A stretch of DNA of 64,000 bases from Druceiella hillmani. Taxonomy: Eukaryota; Arthropoda; Insecta; Lepidoptera; Hepialidae. The stretch covers positions 6,642,501-6,706,500 of the forward strand of contig JAYKKI010000006.1 in the NCBI GenBank assembly GCA_039881145.1, written 5' to 3'. This document shows, piece after piece, positions 21,104 through 32,789 of this stretch (the first letter of the stretch is position 1; each line of letters opens with the position of its first letter). A program made the translations under genes and the position numbers. The notes beneath the pieces were generated by a model. The model saw only the letters and a list, made by a program, of their open reading frames with translations, did no database searches and was not told the origin of the DNA.

Positions 21104-23220
21104 CCATATATCAGACCATTAGAAGTGGTATTAAAATATTATTACAAATGCATCACACTACACTAACCTTTTTATAATATGTATGCAATATGCTTAGTGA
21201 CAAATAAAATTTTAGTCACAAAAAATATATTAAAAGGACAAGTCTTTCCTGGACAATTTGACTTAAAAAATGTTATTTTTAGCTTGGCATTTTTTCCTTT
21301 TTTTCTTTAATGTACCTGTGATTTACTTTTCATTGACACGTTTATAATTATATCTCTGCATCAGTCACGTGTCTTTCTGTCCTTCCGTTAACTTAGAAAA
21401 TCGAAATTTAGCGCAATGATAAGGTACAATAATACCAAAACACCTCCCTCTAAAATTATGAAGAAACAAGTTATTATGAAGTTTATTGGAAAATGCTAGT
21501 GACGGTTCTGAAACTTATAGTTTATGGAATTATTCGTAATATTTTTAAATCCATGAGAGATATACAAAATATCAATATTATTTTTCACCATGTCATAATA
21601 ATAGTTTAATAGAAATAGCGTACATCACTAAATGTTAATATATGCCTAAGTAATATATGTAATTCACGGGTTTTTTACGTGATTTGCATACATATAAAAC
21701 AAATATTTGTATGCGCGTGTATTTTATCAACTGTAGGAGAAGACAATTTCAGAAAGGGTCCCTTTTTTCTCGATAATTTATTGACTCATTTAAAAAAATA
21801 TTCATACAGACGAATATGTATATTTACATATATTTAAATACTCTATATGATAGATTTGTAAATGTTCTAGTCATATAGTTTAATTACCTATTCATCGGCA
21901 TCTATTGTATTTAGTCGTCCAATTGAACAACGCGGACGAGTCAGAATATATAGCAATTTAATACATCTTAGAATGTCTCGAGAAAACGTTACTTAAGCAA
22001 AATTTTATTTAAATTTTGTAAATTTTTTGAAAATTTTGATTTTTTTTTAAAGTTTTGTAATTGATATTATTTTCTTTTACCGTGGAGTTATCTTAATACA
22101 GTTTCTTATAAATGGCTTTAACAAAGTTAAAGTAAGATAAAATATAACTATTTCTGAAATAATTGTTTTGATCTCCTGCTCATTTCAGCTCAGTTATTGC
22201 TTTCTAACAACTAAGCATTAGCCAGACAGTTCTTAAATATCGCACTAAACGTGTTAGCTGAACATAGTTTTAGCCGATTATTTAATGATACCGTTTGGCA
22301 AATGGAATAGTCTATTAATTGAACTGTTAAACTAGATTGTTGCGAAGTATAAATTATTGAAAATAACCAAAACATTTAGTTCTTTTCTGCAATACATCTT
22401 GGTGTATTTATGTTTTGTTAAATATTACCTTTCTGTGAAATGAATTTTCCATATCTACATGTCGCTTGAAGAGGTACAATTCTCTGCAGTATAGGCGAAT
22501 TAATATCGATATAAAGTTTTCTTCGTTACCTTTTGAGGTGCAAAATGTCAGGTGGAAAACAAATATTCTAACTATAGTTCACAATTAAATGTATAATTTA
22601 GTTACTAACTATAGTTTTTAATGATTTGTGAGGCAGATGTCTTATCTGTTTTATGTTACCTCGGCTGACTTTGTGTATTTTTCACATACGAAATCTAAAT
22701 TTAATTCCATATGTCGACGTTATGAGCTGATCCATTTATGTAAATGGCTTCTGTCTAGATTCGAGAACTCCTGAGAAAACCCCGAAGCTCTAGAAATATT
22801 TCTTGGGACAAATGAAACTTTTTTGAAGGAAAGTCGGCGTACTAAGTAGATTATTTATAAAGAATATTTTGAAAGGAATAAGGTAGAGTTGCTGGTTCCG
22901 CAAGTAAGTTTTTATTTGAAAAGTTTTGGATCCTTTTAGCCAAGCCTTGTCAAATTACAAAGTTTCTCAAATTATCTTCTCGGTTGAGCAAACAAATTAC
23001 ACTTTCAGTTCAGTTTTAATCGTTGTTAACTCGTCAGTGATTTAGATACAACATGTTAAACAAGTACAAGATTTGCCAGTAAATTACAACGTCTAATATT
23101 GTTGATTTGATACATTTTCGAGATTCAACGTTTACATAATTTCTGTATTAAAAATCATTTTGTGACTGAGAGTAGCATGGCGTATTCACAGAACAGTATG
23201 TTTTGTGCGTTTATGCTGAA
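21104..23220. other. AT-rich non-coding DNA
   Basis: No gene, inverted repeat or transposon protein recognised. Phrases at 21,340-21,420 look like an eroded repeat tail. A short direct repeat of TAACTATAGTT occurs around 22,569-22,616. Confidence 0.4.
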
Positions 23221-23232
23221 ACACACATTAGA

Positions 23233-23243
23233 TATATAATATA

Positions 23244-23308
<65 letters not shown>
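23233..23308. repeat. TA/TG microsatellite
   Basis: Two TA tracts flank a short TG tract. The frames over it on both strands (Tyr-Ile runs) are repeat artefacts, so none of the frames at 23,203-23,561 is supported. Confidence 0.9.
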
Positions 23309-24179
23309 TGTGGCGTATCCAAAGAATAAACTGGTTTGTGTATTTATACACAGAGAGACATCTTGTATATATACAAAACAACGTATTTTAATATATGAGG
23401 TATTGAAATCAATTCTTGTCAGAGAAAGATTAATCCTCATTTTTTTTATAAATGCTGAATTTACTTTAAAATTCTATTTAAAATTTATTGTGTGCTATTT
23501 TGATAAATATTCTATTTTGTTTTACCTCAGACCGCGCGCTGGTTTCCATGGATTGCATTAAGTACAATAGTGTAAACTTTATATGAATTTTTTCAGTAGT
23601 TTTCAAGTAAGACGCATGAATTTTAAGTGACATATGCAAACAAATGTACGGAAAAATAAAGACTTCATTAATATTTAATATCTTCTATTTTTTCAGAATG
23701 CATGAATAAAATGGTGCGAACATTTTTTGTGGATTCTTTCAACAATGCCTTATATCAACTATCTTTGACAAAATTCTAAAGTACATAATTTTGAAATTCC
23801 TACAGGTATTTTTTATAGCATGGTGTCTCAATATAAAAGTAAAGTATAAAAAGATAAATTTTGATTTTAAGGGGTTAATTTTAGGGGAAGAAGTTCGGGG
23901 GGTGGTTGTGAATTGGGATATAACAAAAAATTATTTCAAAATGATTGTGTAGGATGTCCAATGAAAGCTTAACGAAGCATGAATTTAATCATATATCTGA
24001 TACATTTTTTTAAACATTTTCGGAAAAACGCTTAAAAGTTGCCTTTCTTCACTCTTATCACCAGAAGAAATACTCAGAAAATCATGATTATTGGGAATTA
24101 GGTATAGGTAGAAAGAAAATTTTCCGAATTGAAAAATTCTAGCGCGATTAATTTTTATAAACAGTTGAATTGATTATTT

Positions 24180-24565
24180 CTTTATAATATCTGAACCATT
24201 TGTTTCAGATGAAAGTTAACTAACAAATATCTGAAGACAAAATTCTCGATACTGGAATTTGATTAGAACTTTCAAACAACATTATCTCAGTTAACTTGTT
24301 GTTGCAAGTTAACTGACGTAATTTTGTTTGAAAGTTCTAATCGAATGCTAGTATCTAGGTGCTTCTATATTATCCATATAATATCTAAAACGTTGGTTTT
24401 AGATGAAAGTTAGCTAACAAACGTCTGAAAATAAAATTCTCGATACTGGTATTTCATTAGAACTTTTAAATAACATTATCTCGCTTAACTTGTTCTTGCA
24501 AGATAACTGACGTAATTTTATTTGAACGTTCTAATCAAATATCGAGATGCTTCTTTATTATTTAA
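24180..24565. repeat. 194-bp tandem duplication with internal inverted repeats
   Basis: ATAATATCT begins at 24,184 and again at 24,378. The two units share GATGAAAGTTA, TAACAAA, AAAATTCTCGATACTGG and ATTAGAACTTT, and both end with a GTGCTTCT or ATGCTTCT word. Inside each unit GATTAGAACTTTCAAACAA pairs with TTTGTTTGAAAGTTCTAATC, and AGTTAACTTG with CAAGTTAACT, so each unit can fold into a hairpin. Units are about 80-85% alike by eye. It could be a satellite fragment or two adjacent foldback elements. Confidence 0.8.
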
Positions 24566-24972
24566 AAATTGAAAAAATATTAAGGGAACGTGTTGCACGT
24601 TGCTTTAAAGTTTAATATTCGCAAATGAAGCTTAAAAATGAAAAAAAAATGGTTAATAATACCACAACTTCATTTAACAATAGTTATTCAATTATGTCAC
24701 AATAGAGTTGGGAAAAAAATTGTGTTCTCTCTTTTACGTGTATGAGGAGGCACTTAAAACATTGTTTTTTATGTTTCTTTTTTCATTTTTATTTAAAAGA
24801 CGGATGGTCAAGTATGGCAAAACTATTAAGATTCCAATTTTTTTCATTTGATTGCTGAATCCCAAAAAGATATGAAAGAAAAACACTGATGTAAAATATT
24901 TGATAAACTGGGTTTAAAAACAAATAGAAAAGAAATTTGTAATCTTTATTTCTTTTTAATCACACAGATTAG

Positions 24973-25155
24973 TGTCGTAACGTTACAGACTAGTTTAGTT
25001 GCTCGTTGAGCTGCTCGCAGTACTTCCTTCGCTGACTCTCGTTTGTGGTTCGTTGCACATTTTTCACTTATTCATTGCGCGTTCTAAATAAATGAAGTTT
25101 TCATTTAAACTTTGCATTTCGTATTTTTCTCTTTTTAAATTTCAAGTTTGTCACA
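24973..25155 (+). repeat. possible solo LTR
   Basis: A 183-bp stretch starts TGTCGTAACGTTACAG and ends GTTTGTCACA, so it has TG...CA ends. It is GC-richer in its first half and carries an AAATAAATG word (possible polyadenylation signal) in its second half. No target-site duplication or second LTR was found, so this is a weak call. Confidence 0.25.
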
Positions 25156-25714
25156 GCCGAATTCAGGGGTCGCGAATTTTTTGATTTGACATTTGAAAGA
25201 AGTTTCACGTCAAAAGTTTACTGATATTTTAATGGTTACATGTTGAACGTGATTACAAGATTAGTTTAGTAAAAAAATAAAATTTATTTGCGGTTCACAG
25301 TTGGTTTATGGTTACGTCGAGTAGAAATTAATAGCTAAGAATTTCGTGGGACCATCGAGTAAAAATATTTTATGTGTGTAAAGTCATCAGGAAAAATTCC
25401 TTTTCATGGAGATTGTTTACTATTTAATGACACATAATTGTCAGTATTTCATATTCCTAAATAAGAACTTAAGTAAGCAATTAAAAACGTGCCATTAAAA
25501 TAAATACGTTTAGGGTACCCAATATTAAAAGTTTCCTATTTATGAAAAAAGCTGTAGACTAACAGAAATATATTTTAAAATTATTTACATTAAAAATATA
25601 AGTAAGCTGAATACTTATCAGGTTAAATGTAAACTTCGAATATCAGCGAGGATTAAGGAAAAAAAAGCATTGAATTATTATAAAAAACCGAAGTATTTTT
25701 AACATCTCTTCAAT

Positions 25715-25925
25715 TCTTCGAGCAGCACTTTTCGGAAGGAAAATTGATAGCACCGCCTCTTGTACATTGCTGTCTTATTAAAGCCGGCGATTTAGCCTGA
25801 TCGATCCGAAGCTTGGCTTAAGTCTGTCTTTGCATCTGCGGGGCCGGAAACTTGGAGATTTTTCTTTGACAGAATTGGTGAACTTAGCAGAGGGTAATTC
25901 ACGATCAGTTCAAATCGTGGCAAGT
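25715..25925. other. GC-richer stretch, function unknown
   Basis: Words such as AAAGCCGGCGATTTAGCCTG and GCATCTGCGGGGCCGGAAAC stand out from the AT-rich flanks. No frame or repeat explains it. It may be a conserved non-coding element or a decayed GC-rich element. Confidence 0.3.
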
Positions 25926-26461
25926 ACTCAATCGGAAACCATCTTAGCTGTCAATAATTTGACGGTATAGTAGATCGATGTTTTCAATATATTACCTAAA
26001 TTAATTTGGTCAATTATATGTAAATGGAAGCGAAGCTTTGAATACAACCTGATATAGCTAATATTATATTTTTACTTTTTTTGATGGTAGGTGAGAGGAG
26101 TATTGTTTAGTCAAGGCACACATGGTCTGGTCTCGTTACCAGGGAAATTTAACAGGGTAAAAATATAACTGGGTATAATAGGGTAAACAAGAAAGAGGTT
26201 GATTTGTCCAATTGTCAGCACGAGTTTGTATATGAGAAGAGAAGACAATTCTTAAAATTATTATACTCTCAAAAATTTACATAATTTAGATATTTTTATG
26301 TCTTTGACGTGATATGTTTTTGTATTTCAATTACGATTAATAATATTTGAATTATAATTTTTTGATCAATAATTGAAGTAATATTTATCGTTAAATTATA
26401 ATTTGCGATAAATGTTACTTTACAATAGCAAAGAAAATTAGATTGTCGTAAAACTTGCAAG

Positions 26462-26575
26462 TTAATCAAATAATGGATTAGCAAAATTTATGATGGATGA
26501 AGCAATCATATGCTTTTATGTAATCAAATGATGGATTAGCATCAAATGATGGATGAAGCAATCATATGCTTTAAT
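26462..26575. repeat. 56-bp tandem duplication
   Basis: GATGGATGAAGCAATCATAT occurs at 26,492 and 26,548, and AATGGATTAGCA or GATGGATTAGCA precedes each. The two units are nearly identical, so the duplication looks fairly recent. Confidence 0.85.
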
Positions 26576-26579
26576 GTTG

Positions 26580-27715
26580 AAATTATATCGCTAGAGTATG
26601 GCACTATTATGGCAAAAAATTAACTACTACAGGTGCATGTCACAGCAATATACCTCAGACAGCTCAGCATGATAATCAGTAGAGCTATAAACAAAAAATA
26701 TATGAAAATAATTATTCACTGAATAACGTTTCCACCGAATTTAGTTATGAAATTCAAAACCTTGGAAGATGTCAAGTATTTGTTTATTTGTAAGGGAAAT
26801 ATATTGAAAGATTCCTCGAAAATCGAACCTTTCTTTCTAAAATCTCTTTGGCCACCTTCTGTGTCATTTAGTTTTGGGTAATTTAATTGAAAATATAATA
26901 TTACTTTTCGAGTCAAATATTTCTGTTTCATCTTGACTTCCTCTTGAATTTAGGCTGCACGAAATGTAAGTTTTATCTAATGAAATTGTCATTTATTAAA
27001 AAGCTTCCTTTGAAATATTCCTAAATATATAATTTCAGGTTTTTGTCAAAGCTTGTTCTTATTTTTTCGAATATATATTCCGATCGAATCGATCGAATAT
27101 ATAAACGATCACAACACACACTGCACACTCTATAATTTATGAATATCTTGTCTATTTGAAATATAACATATACCTTTACTTCATTAAACAATTAAATTTG
27201 ATATTTAAAATTTTTACATTAGCCAGAATTTTAAAATTGACAATTATCTGGATTCAACAAGCTTCATAAAGCAAATAATACTACAAGATCAGAATGAATT
27301 ATCAAGCATGGGAATGTTATTATCGACCTTCATTAAATAATTACTTGAGTGTGATAAAGTTTATTATGTATTGAGGAACCATTGTAAGTTTAAATAAGTA
27401 GTTTTATATGTAAAGTGAACTTACAAAGTGTAACATTTTCTGTTTCATGCAGTTTACTTATGGGTCAAGAAAATAAATGTATGATGTAAAAAAAATAAAG
27501 ATAAATTTAGAAAACAAAATTAAAAACAATATTAAATATTTTCGTAATGGATCAGTATGACTAAAATATTGAAACAAAATCGATCAAACTCGATGGCAGT
27601 TTTATGTTTCGTGACTCTCATACAACGTTTATAGCCCACACAACGAAAACATTTCTCAATTTTCATTGATATATTGCCCTATTTTCTTAGTAATAAAATC
27701 ACCTATATATTTGAC
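26580..27715. other. AT-rich non-coding DNA
   Basis: No gene recognised. Around 27,081 the word GATCGAATC is followed by GATCGAATA, a small 9-bp duplication. The minus-strand frame at 26,716-26,931 has no known motif. Confidence 0.4.
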
Positions 27716-27718
27716 AAC

Positions 27719-27721
<3 letters not shown>

Positions 27722-27816
<95 letters not shown>

Positions 27817-27844
27817 TATATATATACATATATATATATATATA
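27722..27844. repeat. TA microsatellite, about 120 bp
   Basis: Long TA tract with two TAGATA and one TACATA interruption. It is the longest simple repeat in the window. Confidence 0.95.
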
Positions 27845-28218
27845 ATGTCTAAATATATTTAGTAAGCTTGTTATTATACACTTTGTTAAATATTTGATAT
27901 AAAAGAATTACTTTCAAATCAATGGAAAAACGATATTCTAAAATGTGTTGTGTATTGCAGAAGACGACAATATATTTTAATAAAAAAAAAGCAAAAAAAA
28001 AGAAAATGAAGCGGAGATGCTATACTAGTGAAATCTCATTTGAAATGTTATCTACGATGAGAAATGTGTAATGGGATATTAGAAAACAATATAGGATATT
28101 AGATACTGAACTCTATAACGGAGCAACGTATCCTAACCATTTTTAGGCTTTTAATTCTTGTAATAGCAGTTGTCTATTTAGGGTATAGGACGCAAAAGTT
28201 TGCATCTTTGCGTCTGGG

Positions 28219-28305
28219 CAAACATACGCTCTAAGTAGAGTAAAATTACAAACATACGCAGGTTTAAGTAGAGTAAAATTACAAACATACATAGCTCTAA
28301 GTAAA
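28219..28305. repeat. 30-33-bp tandem repeat, about 2.5 units
   Basis: AAACATACG plus TAAGTAGAGTAAAATTACA repeats twice, and a third unit starts with AAACATACATAGCTCTAAGT. The minus-strand frame over it shows the same peptide word (YVCNFTLL) repeatedly only because of this duplication. Confidence 0.85.
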
Positions 28306-28784
28306 TTGATATTCCTTAGGGTCGGAAATATAATGAAAGCAAATTTAGTTGACGTTCTAAATTGTTTAAGTGATGTGTTGCCAGATCTGGATATCATATA
28401 TTTTTTAGTCAAAAAAAGGCCCTAAAATAGTTTGATATGGGTATTTTTTATTTTAATTGTTTTTTTAATGAAACATTCCGTAAAAACATTAAATGTTTTG
28501 TAAAAGTTATCAAGCTACAACTTTACGTTTCATACGATTTACTTAGAATTTAATCATATAGCTGATTATTTATTGTAAATTTAAAATTATAAAGTAGCAC
28601 TAAGTGCATTGAAACGCGTTGACAGAGTACAAAAATACTGATCGTGGAATGAGTTCTGTATTCTATTTGTTTCAAAAAAATGATCGTTTTCTTTTTAATT
28701 ATTCCTCTTTTTCCTGCTAAACCCATAAAGCAATAAGCAATAATGTAACCCACATTACCGAAATACAATGGTTTGGGAAGTGAA

Positions 28785-28905
28785 AACTTCTTCCGGCACT
28801 TTTCTGAGCAGTGAACGAAACTGAGCCGTCACGTGCCGACCGAAAACCCTGAATCGGGTAAACTCGGCTCCCTCTGTCATCAGCCAAGCGAATTCACTGT
28901 TTAAC
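28785..28905. other. GC-richer stretch, function unknown
   Basis: Contains GAGCCGTCACGTGCCGACC and AATCGGGTAAACTCGGCTCC. CACGTG is an E-box word. No frame or repeat explains it, so a regulatory role is only a guess. Confidence 0.25.
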
Positions 28906-28909
28906 ATGA

Positions 28910-30805
28910 AGTGTATGGTTTCAAGAATTACGTTTTATTTTTGATAAATATTTTGAGTATAATTTAATATAATATGCGTATATTATTTTATATAATAAAT
29001 ATAATATTTCATGTCTGTACAGTTAGTGTTTAATATTTTATTTGGGAGTAGTTTCACATAATGCGCGTATGTTATTGTATTTTTTATTTTAGTTTTCACT
29101 TTTGTTGTATGGTTATAAGCATACACAAGTTTTATTATTTAATAGTAACTTTTGTAAAGGAATTTATAATGAACTTAATGATGCCATGTAGAATCGGGGA
29201 AAACTTTCTTCATTACTGTCTATTGATACATAATCTGTCAATATAAGGATTGAGTTTTAGTTTTAAGTTTAATAATAATAACCTTTAATAAGCTTTGGTT
29301 GGTTGAATGTCATACAAAATATGTGTTGCAGAAAATTAAGTAACTTACTCTTATTATTATCGAAGTAACTAAAAATTATAACGAAGTTAACTATGCAATA
29401 AGTACTAATTAAATCGTTCTACTTCATAATTGTTTTAATTAATAACATCAATTAAGAAGAATGTTTCAAAATATATAAAATTGTAAACGTACTAAATATA
29501 TTTTTCCATTACAGACATGTTAATAATTTGGTGGACTGTTAATCACCAAAAATTGGCGCAAATACATTTTCTATTAGTGGCAGTTTATATATAATAGATT
29601 TGGTAATCTGTATTTTGTATGTTTGAACCCATCAATTGTATTTCGTGTTATTTCTAAAATATTTGAAAATTTAATAAAGTTAGCTTTTTCGCAAGTTCAA
29701 TATTTATAGTGCGTATTAATTGTTTTTAAATGTTCTACGCAAAGCAAACCCCGCGATGTAATACAAAACAAAAGTGTGACATTCCAGCTCTCGTTTCTGA
29801 GCGTGATGAGCGTTCAAGTAGTTCTACTGCACAGTAGAAGAGGCCTTAAGGACAGATTTGCACTTTTTGAAATTTTATATGTGTAGTTAATTTCAGACTT
29901 TTGATTTCATCATTAAGCGAATAGGGTTTTGGCGGATTTTGGTACATTTATCTACAAAAGTTGAAATTATTTCTGCTTTTGATGAAAATGGAATTAAGTG
30001 TGAGCCACGGAGATCAATGTTCGTTGTGGTTTAATCAGTGGTTTAACTTTTGTCTTTCTGTAATTCGGTTCAAGATCCATCTCTTTATTTATAATACTGT
30101 TATATTTTGTGAATATCGTGTTTACTTTTATTAATTGTATTGTTTTATTTCGTAAAAAATTATTTACCATATGTTAACTTTGATATAAATTGGGAAAATA
30201 TATTATTGGACAATAAAAAATTAAAATAATGTGTCGAAATATGCTGATGTAAATATATAAAAAAATATATCACGAGAAATTTCAAGAATATAGTACTACT
30301 TAAGAGATTTGGATATTTTTTAGCTTCTGTAAAGCGGGTTTTTACCAAAATAATGCTTATCCTTTATTAGTATTGATTTTTTCAAGATTTTTTCATAATT
30401 TCATAGTGACGTAAACCCGAAATGCTTCTATTACGGTTTTACCTATGACAAATATACCGTTAACTTCTGTCAATGACGATTAAACGAAAGTTTTACATAA
30501 TATTAAATACTTTATTACTGTATCTGATTAAGGAGCAAGTCGCTGAATATAATCTTTCATTAGGATGATTTCACGATTCGAATCTGTGTAAAACAGATTT
30601 TCATCCAGATAACGTCAAGTTGGACAGCTGGTAATAAAGTGAATAAAATAATTTGAAAGGAAGACAGCGCAAAAGGGAAATATCTCTTAAGGAAATGGAT
30701 ACTGATGAAGGGCTTTGGAGTTAATCCGTCAAATACAGATGGAAAATAAAAGACGAAATATCATCGGGCCTTTTGTTATTTATCTTGAATAATATTCATG
30801 CTTCC
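28910..30805. other. AT-rich non-coding DNA
   Basis: No gene or transposon protein recognised. Two open frames (29,061-29,246 plus, 30,160-30,348 minus) are Leu/Ile/Phe-rich and look like chance. Confidence 0.4.
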
Positions 30806-31066
30806 GGGCAATATAGTCTCATGAAAGTGTACCGTAAAGCGCTATTTATACAGTGAGAAACGTAATTAATTGCGCGTTTTATAAATTAGGGCGAGGAGCG
30901 CGTAGGGATTACTTTCTTAATTTCAAAGTATTACGATTCATTCATTACATTAAATTTAACATTTTAAATTGAACGATGTCGGTATTAGCCGTTTTTTTTT
31001 AAAAGACCGTGGTATTTATTATAGTCGGGATTAATGAGTTAACCTATATTTAGCCACTTTTTTCAT

Positions 31067-31193
31067 CGCACGTTTTGGTATTCCTTAGCCAAACTAGGTA
31101 TCGTTATAGTTTTACCATGTCGTCTTACATTAAAGTGAATATCTCAGATACAAGGATAATTCTAGTTTGGCTATGGAATAGTAAAAAGTGCGT
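31067..31193. repeat. short inverted repeat, about 30-bp arms
   Basis: GCACGTTTTGGTATTCCTTA followed by GCCAAACTAG (31,067-31,098) pairs with CTAGTTTGGCTATGGAATAG followed by TAAAAAGTGC (31,161-31,193), with a few mismatches and a spacer of about 62 bp. It may be a MITE fragment; no target-site duplication is visible. Confidence 0.65.
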
Positions 31194-31372
31194 AGGAATA
31201 TAACCATCATGTAATTTTGCTGTAAATATTATGTTCTACAAAAAAAAATATAGTTTAGTTTAAAATGGATTGGACAATTAATAACATTTTTCGATACTAA
31301 TTATACTTAAATTGCACAACAAAATATTTTAACGGCCAATATTATAAGAATGTTTATTTCTCAATGACATTA

Positions 31373-31789
31373 TCTACACATATAATAAAATTGTAACAAA
31401 ATGAATTCTGTGATTAATAGCTTATAGGATGAGAGTAGAAAACCTATTTTTAGAATTTTTGTCTACTCGTCTATGTATTAATTTATTCTTCGATCATGCA
31501 AAACCTAATGCACGTATTTTGATGAAATTTGGTACAGTGATAATTTATATCTTAGAGCAACATATAGAATAACTGGATTTATAGACTTTTTTAATAGTTT
31601 TTACTTTTTAACTGGATTTATAGACACAATAAAACCGTGACTTGGTGAATGTTACAATTTTGGTACTGTTAACATCATCTATCAGCGTTTTTAGTAAACT
31701 TTATGCTCATAGATTTCTGAGAGAAAAAAAGTCTAATAACTTTTCTTATAACGAATTCCACACGAACGAAGTTGCATCGGTACAGCTAG
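31373..31789 (+). mobile_element. non-autonomous Helitron-like element
   Basis: It begins TCTACACATATAATAAAATT and ends GGTACAGCTAG before a T. The first 50 bp match the start of the 9,525 element (ATAAAATTG, TGAATTCTGTGA). Internally it carries TTTTGATGAAATTTGGTACA, a phrase widespread in insect non-autonomous elements of this kind. A 32-bp stretch around ACTGGATTTATAGAC is duplicated inside (about 31,571 and 31,611). The open frame at 31,642-31,824 crosses the element end and is not a gene. TC start and CTAG end fit a Helitron; the ends lie inside a pair of 18-nt direct repeats, which Helitrons would not be expected to make. Confidence 0.6.
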
Positions 31790-32113
31790 TATTAAATAAA
31801 CATTTCTCAATGATATTATATTAAATATGTCCTTGTAAGCTACCGAAAAAAATGATAATAGTCAGTATTCAAACATACGTAAGGGCTAAAAAACGGGACG
31901 ATGAGCGAAGAAAGTACGTATGTAAAGAAATAGTTGTAATTATGAAAGTTCTCAAGTTGACATGGAAGATATATGTTTGAAATAGGCTATTTAAAGACAA
32001 CAAATACAAAGATTAAGAAGTCAAGTATATTAGAGAAGAAAGAAGACAAACGATGCTTTAGAGATTCGAGAGTGATAGGTAAGGTATAGGAAGATTCTAA
32101 GGAATAAGTTATA

Positions 32114-32774
32114 CAGGTGGCCCATTTACAGTAAGCAAAATGTGTTTTTGTTGAGAATTCTGTGATAATTCTTTAAATAAAAACATTAGTTCTGGGAAAA
32201 TAAATAGTTTAGAAATTATGATTTTTTTTACTTTTTTGAAAACTCGTCATAATAGTCATTTAAACCACTTTTTATAGAAAACTATTCCACTAAATTTCAT
32301 GAAATTTGGTATGGAAGTAGTCATGATTTTTGTGTTTATTCTTTGCTTCTGCTATTGTTTGAAACTTTACGTCGATTTCTTCCTGTTTTCAAAAAAAAAG
32401 GCACTTTAAAAAAATCACTGTAGCCAAATCTGTACAACCAGAGTTTTGCTAATGATTTCCGAGATTGCTAATGTTTTCAAAGATTTTCAGAGATTGCTAA
32501 TGATTTCAAAAATTCAGAGATTGTTTCCAAAATTACCTTAGAATATAATGATAGTCTAGTCAATAAAATCGTAGTGATATAACCATTGTAACATCTTCAG
32601 GAATTAACATCATATCACTAAGTCACTACATGTGAAATTTGTGACTGGGGTAAAGATTTTTCAAAAAATGCAGAAAAAACTAGTGATTTTTGCGGAACTA
32701 ATGTTTCTTTTAAATGACTTGCAATTATATTCTCTAACTAAAAAAAAATTGGACCTGTGTAAATGGGTCACCTG
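32114..32774. mobile_element. 661-bp Tc1/mariner-type MITE
   Basis: The left end reads TA then CAGGTGGCCCATTTACA. The right end, reverse-complemented, reads TA then CAGGTGACCCATTTACA. The TA dinucleotides at 32,112-32,113 and 32,775-32,776 fit the TA target duplication of Tc1/mariner elements. The inverted similarity continues inward about 95 bp (AAACATTAGTTCTGGGAAAA against AAACATTAGTTCCGCAAAAA). There is no transposase frame, so it would depend on a transposase from elsewhere. Its ends resemble, but differ from, those of the mariner copy at 41.9 kb. Confidence 0.85.
32449..32525. repeat. short internal tandem repeat
   Basis: AGATTGCTAATG with TTTTCAAAGATTTTCAG recurs two to three times within the MITE interior at a spacing of about 33 bp. 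Confidence 0.6.
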
Positions 32775-32789
32775 TAGAATAAGGCGTAG

